Part shown: positions 54,558 through 63,290 of the stretch, in pieces | How positions within the stretch are numbered: position 1 is the stretch's first letter | How the letters are laid out: each line of letters opens with the position of its first letter | Position numbers and translations under genes: made by a program | Source of the DNA: Moritella viscosa | Lineage (GTDB): Bacteria > Pseudomonadota > Gammaproteobacteria > Enterobacterales > Moritellaceae | Direction: 5' to 3' | Length of the DNA: 64,000 nucleotides | NCBI GenBank assembly: GCA_000953735.1 | Contig: LN554852.1 | Location: 2,801,846 to 2,865,845 of the forward strand | The notes under the pieces: generated by a model | What the model was told of the DNA's origin: nothing | The model's database searches: none | The model's input: only the letters and a program-made list of their open reading frames with translations

Positions 54558-54850
54558 ATTATTCCCCCAGTAACTTTTAAGTATTTCCATTCGAATATCT
54601 CATAAATAATAAAAACTCCAGCCGTTAAAGTCGAGTGACGTCATTTAAAACAACCCAGCATGTGATCTATGACTGATAGTTTAGGGTAACAAAATCAATC
54701 ACATGGCCGATGGACAAACACATACAAAAACACAGTGTCAACATAAACTAACAACACACTAACATTAACAAATAAAAGATAACACAGGTCAAAGTTTGTC
54801 ATTAATTTATTTGATACGCTAAAAAAATACTTTTTATAATAGAGATAGCT

Positions 54851-56434
54851 ATGACAATACCTGTAGTTGATGTTAAAGCCAAACCACACGATGCTGAAGT
54901 AGACTATTCTGCATCAATAAATCTTATTTCAACAACCGATCCACAAAGTAATATTACCCACACTAATCAACACTTTTCCGACGTTGCAGGGTATACAATA
55001 GATGAAATGTACCACCAACCGCATAATTTAGTTCGCCACCCAGATATGCCTAAACAAGCCTTTTCTCAGTTATGGCAATATATCAGTTCCGGTAAAAGCT
55101 GGATGGGATTGGTAAAAAACAACTGTAAAAATGGCGGTCATTACTGGGTATCAGCCTTTGTCACTCCGATTAAAAATGCAAATGATGAAATAATTGAATA
55201 TCAATCAGTGCGTAGTAAACCCGATAGAGAAGCGGTCAATCGAGCCTCAGTACTATATAAAAAAATGAGTACAGGTAAGTCAACCTCTCTCTCAGAACTA
55301 CGCTTTAAACAAAATACGATATTATTTAGCCTAACCGCAACCACCCTACTTATTTTAGCTGCACAATTACTTACTTCAAATATATCATTATTAACCATAG
55401 CGACAGCGGTCACTACATCATGTTCTTTAGCTATAATCTGGTACACACAAAATAGAATTAAGCATTTAACTCAATTAGCTAAAAAAGCATACAATAACCC
55501 GTTAATGGAATATGTCTATACGGGTAAAAAAGATGAGTTTTCCACAATCGAATTAGCGTTAAAAATGCGTCAAGCAGAGCTACGCGCCATTGTCGGTAGA
55601 GTCAGCGAAACATCCGGTGATATTCTACAGTCTGCAGAAAACCAATTTTCTCAAACCAAACAAATACAAACCAATCTAGCGCAACAAAATGATGCGACAG
55701 AACAGGTCCGTGTCGCGATGGAGCAAATGTCGCTATCTGTCCGTGATATTTCAGAAAGTGCAGTACAAGCATCCTCGCTAACATCAGAAGCACAACAAAT
55801 GTCATCCGATGGTCAAAATAGTGTTGAAACGACGATAAATTCAGTGCATGTACTACACAAAGAACTCGATAACTCAAAAAATGTTATCAATGAATTGTCA
55901 AAAGATTGTCTACAAATAGGTGGGATTCTTGATGTTATAGGCGTAATAGCAGATCAAACCAATTTACTTGCCTTAAATGCCGCAATTGAAGCAGCTCGAG
56001 CAGGTGAACAGGGCCGAGGTTTTGCAGTGGTTGCAGATGAAGTGCGTTCTTTAGCACAAAAAACACAAGCGTCGACAGGCGAAATCCAACAAATGATAGC
56101 AAAACTTCAGCAAACAGCCGAACAAGCGGTTAACTCTGTCGATCGTGGTGTGGAATTATCTCGACAATGTAATGATCAAGCAGCTGAAACTGGTGAATGC
56201 TTAGCTAAAATTAATAATAAATTAAATTTGGTCACAGATAACAGCCACCAGATAGCGTCGGCAGTAGAAGAACAAGCTGGTGTAAGCGATGAGATTTCAC
56301 GTAATGTTGAACATATTACTCAACTCAGTGTAGCGACCTCAGAAAACGGTGAAAACGCAGTGGAAGGCACTCGTAAATTGGTTGATAGATTAGAAGCAAT
56401 GCAGCGTTTAATTAGTCAATTTAAAAAATACTAA
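54851..56434 (+). CDS. PAS-containing chemotaxis receptor (Aer-like)
   Basis: 527 aa. Residues about 20-130 form a PAS domain typical of aerotaxis receptors (NITHTNQHFSDVAGYTIDEM, then HNLVRHPDMPKQAFSQLW, WMGLVKNNCKNGGHYWV). Two adjacent transmembrane helices at about 155-200 are followed by HAMP and a signalling domain with [20 protein letters not shown] and [12 protein letters not shown]. It lacks a periplasmic sensor domain, so the signal is probably sensed inside the cell, e.g. redox state or oxygen. TTGATA and TATAAT with 18-bp spacing (54811-54840) lie just ahead of the ATG, too close for the usual leader, so the promoter call is uncertain. Confidence 0.92.
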   Translation: MTIPVVDVKAKPHDAEVDYSASINLISTTDPQSNITHTNQHFSDVAGYTIDEMYHQPHNLVRHPDMPKQAFSQLWQYISSGKSWMGLVKNNCKNGGHYWVSAFVTPIKNANDEIIEYQSVRSKPDREAVNRASVLYKKMSTGKSTSLSELRFKQNTILFSLTATTLLILAAQLLTSNISLLTIATAVTTSCSLAIIWYTQNRIKHLTQLAKKAYNNPLMEYVYTGKKDEFSTIELALKMRQAELRAIVGRVSETSGDILQSAENQFSQTKQIQTNLAQQNDATEQVRVAMEQMSLSVRDISESAVQASSLTSEAQQMSSDGQNSVETTINSVHVLHKELDNSKNVINELSKDCLQIGGILDVIGVIADQTNLLALNAAIEAARAGEQGRGFAVVADEVRSLAQKTQASTGEIQQMIAKLQQTAEQAVNSVDRGVELSRQCNDQAAETGECLAKINNKLNLVTDNSHQIASAVEEQAGVSDEISRNVEHITQLSVATSENGENAVEGTRKLVDRLEAMQRLISQFKKY

Positions 56435-56440
56435 TAAAAA

Positions 56441-56462
56441 AGGAGCCTATCATGGCTCCTCC
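56441..56462. terminator. Terminator between PAS receptor and RND permease
   Basis: AGGAGCC (56441-56447) and GGCTCCT (56454-56460) pair around a 6-nt loop, with an A run on the left; lies between convergent genes and can serve both strands. Confidence 0.65.
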
Positions 56463-56479
56463 TTCATTTTCTCATCACG

Positions 56480-59400
56480 CTATTTTTCTATTATTTGTAA
56501 CCTGTGGAACATACTATATAACACAGGTACAACAATCAGTGTAAGAACAGTAGCAAACCCTAAACCAAACATGATAGTGACAGCCATAGGTTTGAAGAAC
56601 ACATCAGGTAACAAGGGAATCATACCTAATACCGTTGTGATTGCCGCCATACAAACAGGACGAACACGACTCACAGCCGCATCAACAACCGCCTGATACT
56701 TTTCTTTACCACTGTGAATCTCAATTTCAATCTGATCAAGTAATACAATACCATTCTTAACCAGCATGCCTGACAAACTCAAGAAGCCCAACAGTGCCAT
56801 AAAGCCAAATGGGGTATTAAGCGCGAGTAGCCCTGTTGTTACACCGATAATAGCTAAAGGTACGGTTGCCCATACAATCACCGCATTTCTCACATTATTA
56901 AATAAGAAGACCGTAATTAAAAACATGAACAAATAGCCCATAGGCATCGTTTGGAATAATGACGGTTGCGCTTTCGAAGACGATTCATATTCACCACCCC
57001 ATTCGAGTGAATAACCCGGTGGGAAATCAAGACCTTCGACTAACGGTTGAATCCGTTTTTGTAAGGTTGCAGCAGTTTCATCACCTAAAGGATCGGGATC
57101 TGCAAATATGGTCAACATACGTTTACGGTTTTTACGCACAACAATCGGATCTTCCCAACGAATATTAACCGCTAATACCACTTGTTGTAGTGGCACATAA
57201 CCTTTCAATACAGGACTCCAGATCTTCATACCTTCAACCGTACTGATATCCACACGTTCTTTTTCAGGTAATCGAGCAATAATGGGTAACAGGTTTGTAC
57301 CGTCACGATAAATACCAACAGACAGACCAGAAAATGCCATTTGCAATAAATCATCAACGTCTGATTTAGTAATACCATATCGACGAGCCTGACTTTCGTT
57401 AAACACAGGTTCAATCACCTTAGTCCGTTCACGCCAGTCATGGCGCACATTAAACGCCCCTGGATCGGCACGCATAATATCAATAGCCTGCTGTGCTAAA
57501 CCCCGCAATACCGTTGGATCAGACCCGACTAAACGCGCTTCAATTTTCGAACCTGATGCAGGCCCTAACTCAATACGTTTTAGTTTATATTCAATATCCG
57601 GATGCAGTGAATCAAGTTCCCCGCTTACTTTACGCAGCATTGGCATTACATCGTCATAACTAGCAACGCGTACAATCAATTCACCATACGATGCATAACT
57701 TTTCTCTGGTGCATAAGTTAGCATGAAGCGTTGTGACCCTTTACCCGTGCTTGAAGATACATGTAATACTAGGTCATTGGCTCTGACCATCTCTTCTAGC
57801 TCACGTAGTTTTTCATTGGTAGCACGAATATCAGTACCTTCCGGTAGCCAAACATCAACCATAAACATAGGTGTGGTTGACGACGGGAAAAACGCTTGTT
57901 TTAACTGCGTAAAACCATACAAACTTGCCGCTAACATTAAGATTAATGCGAATACTGTTATCCACGCATTTTTCATGCATGCTTCTAATGCGCGTTTATA
58001 AACAACAAAGACAACCCCTTTATACGGGTCATTTTCTTCACTTTCCGCATCAATTTTAATACCTTTAAAAAACATATCGGCAAAAAATGGCGTCAGTGAT
58101 ATGGCCGTAAACCAGCTTAGCATCAACGAGATAAGTAACACACTAAATAACGTTTGGGTATATTCACCCGTTGAATCTTGTGATAAACCAATAGGAGCAA
58201 ATGCAGTAACAGCAATAACCGTTGCACCTAATAAAGGCCATTTAGTCTGCGTGACAATATCAGTTGCCGCCTGTAAGCGTGTTCGACCTTTTTGCACCCC
58301 AATTAAAATACCTTCAACCACAACAATGGCGTTGTCCACCAGCATACCTAATGCAATCACCAATCCACCAAGTGAAATACGCTGCAGATCAATTGCCATC
58401 ATATTCATAAATACAAACGTACCTAAAACGGTTAGCAACAGGATTAGTCCAATTAAAATACCAGCACGTACCCCCATGAATAAAAGTAAAACAATGATAA
58501 CAATAGCAATAGCCTGACCTAAGCTAATAATGAAGCCTTTTACTGACTTATCAACTTCATCTGGCTGGCTATATACAATATCAATATCGATACCAATCGG
58601 TTGTTGCTCTTTAAGTTCTGCTAGACGTTGATAAACTCCTTTACCCATTTCGACAACATTAACACCAGAAATAAATGACACGCCAACATTCAATGCGACC
58701 TTACCGTTAAAGGTGACTAAGTTATCGGGTACGTCTTTAAATCCACGCTTAATCGTTGCGACGTCACGTAGATAAATCAGCCCTTGTGCACCATCTTCTG
58801 TAATAATTAGATCGCCTAACGAGTCAACATCGGTAAATTCGCCAGTTGGGTGAACACGGATATATTCCGAGCCTACCCTCACCGCACCAGCACTCGATAC
58901 CAAGTTTTGCGTTGCCAACGTGTTGTAAATAGTCGTTGGCGAAATGCCCAAACTACTTAAACGTTGCATCGACATTTCAATAAATACCTGTTCTTGCTGC
59001 ACGCCAGATACTGATACTTTACCAACACCATCTACCAATTCGATTTCCCGACGTAAATAGTCAACATAATCATTCAGTTCTTTGTAAGAGTAACCATCAC
59101 CAGTTATCGCCAACAAAATACCGTATACATCACCAAAATCATCAATCACTGATGGTTCAGCTACACCAGGCGGTAAACGGGATTTTATATCATTCACTTT
59201 TCGGCGTAATTCATCCCAAATTTGTGGTAAATCATCCGGGCCATAATTATTTTTCATCGTCACCGTAATTTGTGACAAACCACGGCTAGAAATAGAATTC
59301 ACCTCATCAACATACGTTAATTGTTGGATAGCTTTTTCAAGTGGATAAGTGACCTCTTCTTCAACTTGTAATGGCGTAGCACCTGGGTAAGATGTCACGA

Positions 59401-59545
59401 CCATCGCGTCTTTAATTGTAAATGCAGGATCTTCTAATCGACCTAAACCAAAAAAGGCCATCGTACCGCCAATTAAGAAGATGAGTGTAATCATCCAGCT
59501 GATCACTTTATTTTTAATAAAATAGGCGGCGATATCTTGTTTCAT
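56480..59545 (-). CDS. RND efflux permease
   Basis: 1021 aa inner-membrane proton antiporter, the pump subunit of a tripartite system. Twelve transmembrane helices in two halves are interrupted by two large periplasmic loops. Helix 4 reads GLVIALGMLVDNAIVVVEG: Asp404 is kept but the next residue is Asn405 where AcrB has Asp408. The proximal sequence (LIGGTMAFFGLGRLEDPAFT, TSYPGATPLQVEEEVTYPLE) is typical. Its ATG overlaps the stop of the adaptor upstream. It shares an operon with two adaptors, as in VexIJK of Vibrio or TriABC of Pseudomonas. Substrates are unknown; no outer-membrane channel gene is present. Confidence 0.93.
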   Translation of the reverse strand: MKQDIAAYFIKNKVISWMITLIFLIGGTMAFFGLGRLEDPAFTIKDAMVVTSYPGATPLQVEEEVTYPLEKAIQQLTYVDEVNSISSRGLSQITVTMKNNYGPDDLPQIWDELRRKVNDIKSRLPPGVAEPSVIDDFGDVYGILLAITGDGYSYKELNDYVDYLRREIELVDGVGKVSVSGVQQEQVFIEMSMQRLSSLGISPTTIYNTLATQNLVSSAGAVRVGSEYIRVHPTGEFTDVDSLGDLIITEDGAQGLIYLRDVATIKRGFKDVPDNLVTFNGKVALNVGVSFISGVNVVEMGKGVYQRLAELKEQQPIGIDIDIVYSQPDEVDKSVKGFIISLGQAIAIVIIVLLLFMGVRAGILIGLILLLTVLGTFVFMNMMAIDLQRISLGGLVIALGMLVDNAIVVVEGILIGVQKGRTRLQAATDIVTQTKWPLLGATVIAVTAFAPIGLSQDSTGEYTQTLFSVLLISLMLSWFTAISLTPFFADMFFKGIKIDAESEENDPYKGVVFVVYKRALEACMKNAWITVFALILMLAASLYGFTQLKQAFFPSSTTPMFMVDVWLPEGTDIRATNEKLRELEEMVRANDLVLHVSSSTGKGSQRFMLTYAPEKSYASYGELIVRVASYDDVMPMLRKVSGELDSLHPDIEYKLKRIELGPASGSKIEARLVGSDPTVLRGLAQQAIDIMRADPGAFNVRHDWRERTKVIEPVFNESQARRYGITKSDVDDLLQMAFSGLSVGIYRDGTNLLPIIARLPEKERVDISTVEGMKIWSPVLKGYVPLQQVVLAVNIRWEDPIVVRKNRKRMLTIFADPDPLGDETAATLQKRIQPLVEGLDFPPGYSLEWGGEYESSSKAQPSLFQTMPMGYLFMFLITVFLFNNVRNAVIVWATVPLAIIGVTTGLLALNTPFGFMALLGFLSLSGMLVKNGIVLLDQIEIEIHSGKEKYQAVVDAAVSRVRPVCMAAITTVLGMIPLLPDVFFKPMAVTIMFGLGFATVLTLIVVPVLYSMFHRLQIIEK

Positions 59546-60660
59546 TATTGTCCAGCCTCTTCAGTATGTGTTGAATTATTTATTGAATCATCGAAAATTT
59601 TAATCGATTGACCTTCACGTAAACGATTACCACCTGCAACCACAATTTTCTCACCGACTGATAAGCCCGAGCGTAAACGAACACCATCATTGACCACTTT
59701 ACCCGTCACAATTTGGCGCTTACTCACTGTATTATCACTGTTCACAATCCAAACGAATTTTTGTGTTAAATTCAAATCATCGCCATCTTCATTTAAAATC
59801 GCTTCGAGCGGAATAAACGGTTCATTGGTCTTATAAAGATTTAGCTTTTGAGCATCAGCACGCACCTCAACAGCCATCCCATCAAGAATAAATCTATCTT
59901 TAGGCATTGGCATCGTCAGTGTTACGACAAATGAGCCCACTTTAGGATCGGGTTCTGTAGTGAACTCTTTTAAATGTGCATCATACTCAGTGCCATCAGC
60001 CGTAATAATCTTAGCGCCAGGTCTAGAGGCTTCAACTTGTACCGCTGAACTTTTAGAATAAATAGTGTCCGGTGCTTGTAATTGAATATCGACCGTCGTT
60101 GTACTGTGAATATTCATCACCTGCTGGCCCACTTGAACATTTTCAAACTGCTGAATTGGTACATGTGAAATAACACCTGAAAACGGCGCTCTCAACGCCG
60201 TAAAACTCAAATTTAACTTGGTAATATCCAGCCTTGCTTTAGCAATACGACGCTGCGCTTTAAGCTCATCAAATTGAGACGGCGCAATATAACCTTGATC
60301 AACAAGCTTTGCCGAACGACGATATTGGCTATCTGCAATCGCGTATTCCGCTTTTGCATCATCAACTTCTAAACGGTAATAAGTCGGATCAATTTGAGCA
60401 AGTATTTGCCCCTGAGTCACTCGGTCTCCCGGACGAACAGCAACAGATGTAACCTCGCCTTGCAACCGGAAAGACAAACTTGACTTATCCGCCGCAACAG
60501 CCACTGCAGGAAACGATAACTTCGCCATTTCTTCCGCTAATTGCACGGTATCGACTTTAACTAACTGTACTTTTTGTCTTGGCTCAACAATTGGTTTTTC
60601 ACAACCTTGTAATATTGTCATCGCACTAAGCGCAATAACAATAGAGGGAAGTTTTCTCAT
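59545..60660 (-). CDS. RND efflux adaptor (membrane fusion protein), second copy
   Basis: 371 aa. The lipobox LQGC (Cys20) suggests a lipid anchor. The barrel-sandwich part carries SFRLQGEVTSVAVRPGDRVT, LAQIDPTYYRL and SFTALRAPFSGVISHV, flanking a helical hairpin of about residues 105-150, then beta-barrel and membrane-proximal domains with VVAGGNRLREGQSIKI at the end. It bridges the pump and outer-membrane channel. It starts 1 nt after the first adaptor's stop and overlaps the permease start. Confidence 0.92.
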   Translation of the reverse strand: MRKLPSIVIALSAMTILQGCEKPIVEPRQKVQLVKVDTVQLAEEMAKLSFPAVAVAADKSSLSFRLQGEVTSVAVRPGDRVTQGQILAQIDPTYYRLEVDDAKAEYAIADSQYRRSAKLVDQGYIAPSQFDELKAQRRIAKARLDITKLNLSFTALRAPFSGVISHVPIQQFENVQVGQQVMNIHSTTTVDIQLQAPDTIYSKSSAVQVEASRPGAKIITADGTEYDAHLKEFTTEPDPKVGSFVVTLTMPMPKDRFILDGMAVEVRADAQKLNLYKTNEPFIPLEAILNEDGDDLNLTQKFVWIVNSDNTVSKRQIVTGKVVNDGVRLRSGLSVGEKIVVAGGNRLREGQSIKIFDDSINNSTHTEEAGQ

Positions 60661-60661
60661 G

Positions 60662-61696
60662 TTACAGTCCTCGTTCCTTGACCCACGGTCTCACTTTCTG
60701 ACCTTCGCGCAATTGATTTACGCCCGAAATCGCAACGTTATCACCATCATTCAAGCCCTTCGTTACACGCCTATTTTCATCTAATTCGATTTCACGCTTA
60801 CGCACAAAACCTTGATCATCAACCTGCCATACAAAATATGAATCCCCCTTTTTCATTAACGCTTGTGGTGAAATCGAACCAACACTGCCTTTTGGAAGCG
60901 CAATACGGACTGAACCAGCCATCCCAGGTAAAATGTTTTTGCCTTCAGGACGATCCATATACAAGGTTACTTTATAGCTGGAGTTTGTTGCATTTGCTTC
61001 GGTATCAATTTCTTTAAATTGAGCAGGAAATGCTTCGCCCGGGATAGTATCGAAAATAACGGTAGGATTACGACTATATTCATTATTGAAACGCGTAAGT
61101 AGTTGTTCAGGTAATTGGAATGTTACATTGATAATACCCGCACGCTGAATATGCATCACAGGTTCTTTCGCCATTACATATTCATGATTTTCCTTTAAAG
61201 ATAAGGATAAGGTACCATCATAAGGGGCTACCAAAGTCGCATAACCGAGGTTGGATTCTTGTTTACTTAACGCTGCTTGCGCTTGGTTACGCTTAGCCTT
61301 AGAAGTATCAAATGCTAGTTCAGACACAACATTTGTTTTACGCAATTTAGCATCACGTTTAAACTGTACCGAAGCCAATTCATAATTTGCCTGTGCCTGT
61401 TCGACTTGTAATAAAAACTCATCTTGGTTCAAACTAGCAAGCTTTTGCCCTTTTACAACATTATCGCCGGGGTTGGCATCGACCGAGGATAAAAGACCTG
61501 AAACACGGAATGCAAGTACCGCTTTGTCGTCTGCTTCAACCACACCAGGAAAGGTACGAAATGTATCTTTTATACCGACATCAACCGCTTGTAACTTAAC
61601 AGGCCGAGAGTCTGGTTCAGGTATTACAACCTGTTCCTCACTGCAGCCAGATAATAGCAAACTGGTAATAACTGTAGTTGCTAGAATTCCCTTCAT
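60662..61696 (-). CDS. RND efflux adaptor (membrane fusion protein), first copy
   Basis: 344 aa. Lipobox LLSGC (Cys18). The lipoyl-like domain (VSGLLSSVDANPGDNVVKGQ, LASLNQDEFLL, SNLGYATLVAPYDGTLSLSL) and C-terminal VAISGVNQLREGQKV are as in the second adaptor, although the two are only moderately similar. A pump with two different adaptors probably builds a mixed hexamer. First gene of the operon; the promoter must lie in 61697 onward. No regulator gene is adjacent. Confidence 0.92.
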   Translation of the reverse strand: MKGILATTVITSLLLSGCSEEQVVIPEPDSRPVKLQAVDVGIKDTFRTFPGVVEADDKAVLAFRVSGLLSSVDANPGDNVVKGQKLASLNQDEFLLQVEQAQANYELASVQFKRDAKLRKTNVVSELAFDTSKAKRNQAQAALSKQESNLGYATLVAPYDGTLSLSLKENHEYVMAKEPVMHIQRAGIINVTFQLPEQLLTRFNNEYSRNPTVIFDTIPGEAFPAQFKEIDTEANATNSSYKVTLYMDRPEGKNILPGMAGSVRIALPKGSVGSISPQALMKKGDSYFVWQVDDQGFVRKREIELDENRRVTKGLNDGDNVAISGVNQLREGQKVRPWVKERGL

Positions 61697-61977
61697 ATAA
61701 TATCTCCAATAAGACTCTTACGTGTTTCAAATAACGCTAAAAATATGGTAAACTGTCGCACAAACTGTTATTCAATAATAGCCTTGTAAATAGTATTTAC
61801 AACGACTTATCCATTATAGGCATATATCAAGCGCACAAAATCACCTCCATGAATAAAATACTTAATGCAGACATCAGAAACGATGAAATAATTCAAAAAA
61901 TACTTCAAAGCTAGGCTGGATGTATAAATACCGCACACTAATGACGATTCAAAGACAAATGACCAAGGACATTACAA

Positions 61978-62106
61978 ATGAAAAACTCTAGATTATCGTT
62001 ACTGACTTGCAGTATTTTGCTGACTACAATAACAGTAACGAGCGATCTTCACGGGATGATGATCAGTTGGAGATATTTGATGGGAACAATGGGCGAGGAA
62101 GAATAA
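61978..62106 (+). CDS. Candidate 42-aa small protein or gene remnant
   Basis: ATG at 61978 with AAGGA 8 nt upstream and a plausible signal-peptide-like start (MKNSRLSLLTCSILLTTITV), ending in TAA at 62104-62106. After residue 26 this frame becomes methionine-rich (HGMMISWRYLMGTMGEEE). The neighbouring frame reads DDDQLEIFDGNNGRG, which looks more like real protein and would follow from a one-base shift. So it may be a frameshifted remnant of a secreted protein rather than an active gene. It converges on the pilin gene with a 1-nt gap. Confidence 0.35.
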   Translation: MKNSRLSLLTCSILLTTITVTSDLHGMMISWRYLMGTMGEEE

Positions 62107-62107
62107 C

Positions 62108-62635
62108 TTAACAACCCGAATCTTCAAAACCAATAATAGGCTGAGAACCTTCAATTTCTAAATTAGCGTAGTAGGCAAAGCAACTTCCAAGTACATACCC
62201 ATTTGGCCAAAAGAAAACAACATGCCCTGATGTAACCGTATCAATAGCCGGCTCATTCGTATAACTGCGATTACCAAGAATACAAAATGCAGAGTTATCA
62301 CAAGGTACAGTTAACCAACTTGGCGTCCAAGTTGAACTCGGTAGATCCATATTCAGCAAATAGCGCATCTGTCTTGCATCTGGCTTAGGATTACCAGCCA
62401 CTAATGTGACCGTATTACCATTATAATCGACACTCGTTTCTGACCCGTCAATTTCTTTACGAACATTGACCAAGCCTATTGCCGCTTTCAACGTCGCACT
62501 GACACTTTGCACTACAGCACTACTTGCATCGTGCTTCATATGAATAAATTTAGGGATAGCTGTCGCGGCTAGAACACCTAAAACGATGATCACTATCACT
62601 AATTCAATTAATGTAAATCCGTTATTGTTTTTCAT
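62108..62635 (-). CDS. Type IV pilin-like / MSHA-type pseudopilin
   Basis: 175 aa. Short leader MKNNNG followed by the prepilin site FTLIELVIVIIVLGVLAATA, with cleavage after Gly6 and the conserved Glu at mature position 5. The globular part has cysteines (PCDNSAFCILG, GSCFAYY, DSGC) and ends in a Cys. It resembles the protein at 13460 in length, leader and C-terminal cysteine. It stands alone, without pilus assembly genes. Confidence 0.9.
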   Translation of the reverse strand: MKNNNGFTLIELVIVIIVLGVLAATAIPKFIHMKHDASSAVVQSVSATLKAAIGLVNVRKEIDGSETSVDYNGNTVTLVAGNPKPDARQMRYLLNMDLPSSTWTPSWLTVPCDNSAFCILGNRSYTNEPAIDTVTSGHVVFFWPNGYVLGSCFAYYANLEIEGSQPIIGFEDSGC

Positions 62636-62753
62636 AACATCAACTCATTCTAGCTTAAGCGGAAACACGATATAAATATAGAATGAGTACTCTAACTTGT
62701 TAACAAAATAAATCAATACTCTAAAGCATAATATAATTGCCCACTTAGAGATT

Positions 62754-63215
62754 TTAATAATATAAAGTCAATTCCATTGGCATATCTTTAATACCTGCTC
62801 TTTCCCGAACGCCACTCACAGGCACAAATCCAAATTTTAAATACACATCAGCAGCATTCAACGCTGAATTAACCGTAAACTTGCCTTCGTTACCATTAGC
62901 TAAACATACGTCTCTCGCCAGTTCCCATAATGTTCTAGATAACCCCTTCCCTTGTTGTGAGTCTGCAACAAATAGATGGTACAAATGCGTATTTTCTTTC
63001 ATCCCAACAACACCAATTAGTTCGCCATTTAACTCTGCAACATGATAAACATAGCCTGCATCTAAATAGTTAGATATACAATTTGGCGCCATAGAATTAA
63101 GAATTAACAACCCACCCTCTTTACTACAAGTGGGTAAAATGTATTTAACGACAAGTAGTGCGATTAACTGACTAATTTCATTAACATCATCTAAATTGGC
63201 TTTTCTTATTATCAT
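62754..63215 (-). CDS. GNAT-family N-acetyltransferase
   Basis: 153 aa. N-terminal MIIRKANLDDVNEISQLIA strand-helix and the acetyl-CoA loop HLFVADSQQGKGLSRTLWEL (Q/RxxGxG/A pattern) define the fold, with a final MPMELTLYY strand. The acceptor substrate is unknown. Downstream of the iron permease gene on the same strand, but separated by 75 nt. Confidence 0.88.
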   Translation of the reverse strand: MIIRKANLDDVNEISQLIALLVVKYILPTCSKEGGLLILNSMAPNCISNYLDAGYVYHVAELNGELIGVVGMKENTHLYHLFVADSQQGKGLSRTLWELARDVCLANGNEGKFTVNSALNAADVYLKFGFVPVSGVRERAGIKDMPMELTLYY

Positions 63216-63290
63216 TAAATATCCTTAGCGTACTAGCCGTTCGTTTATACCTAACCTACACGCTAAGAAATTGTTATTCAACATATAATC

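Noticed and set aside
54811-54840. Strong-looking sigma70 promoter (TTGATA, 18 bp, TATAAT) before the PAS receptor
   Set aside because: The predicted transcript would start only a few bases before the ATG and lose the ribosome binding site; an AT-rich coincidence is likely.
58101-58517. 138-codon ORF on the plus strand inside the RND permease
   Set aside because: Antisense shadow of a clearly coding gene, with no start signal and low-complexity composition.
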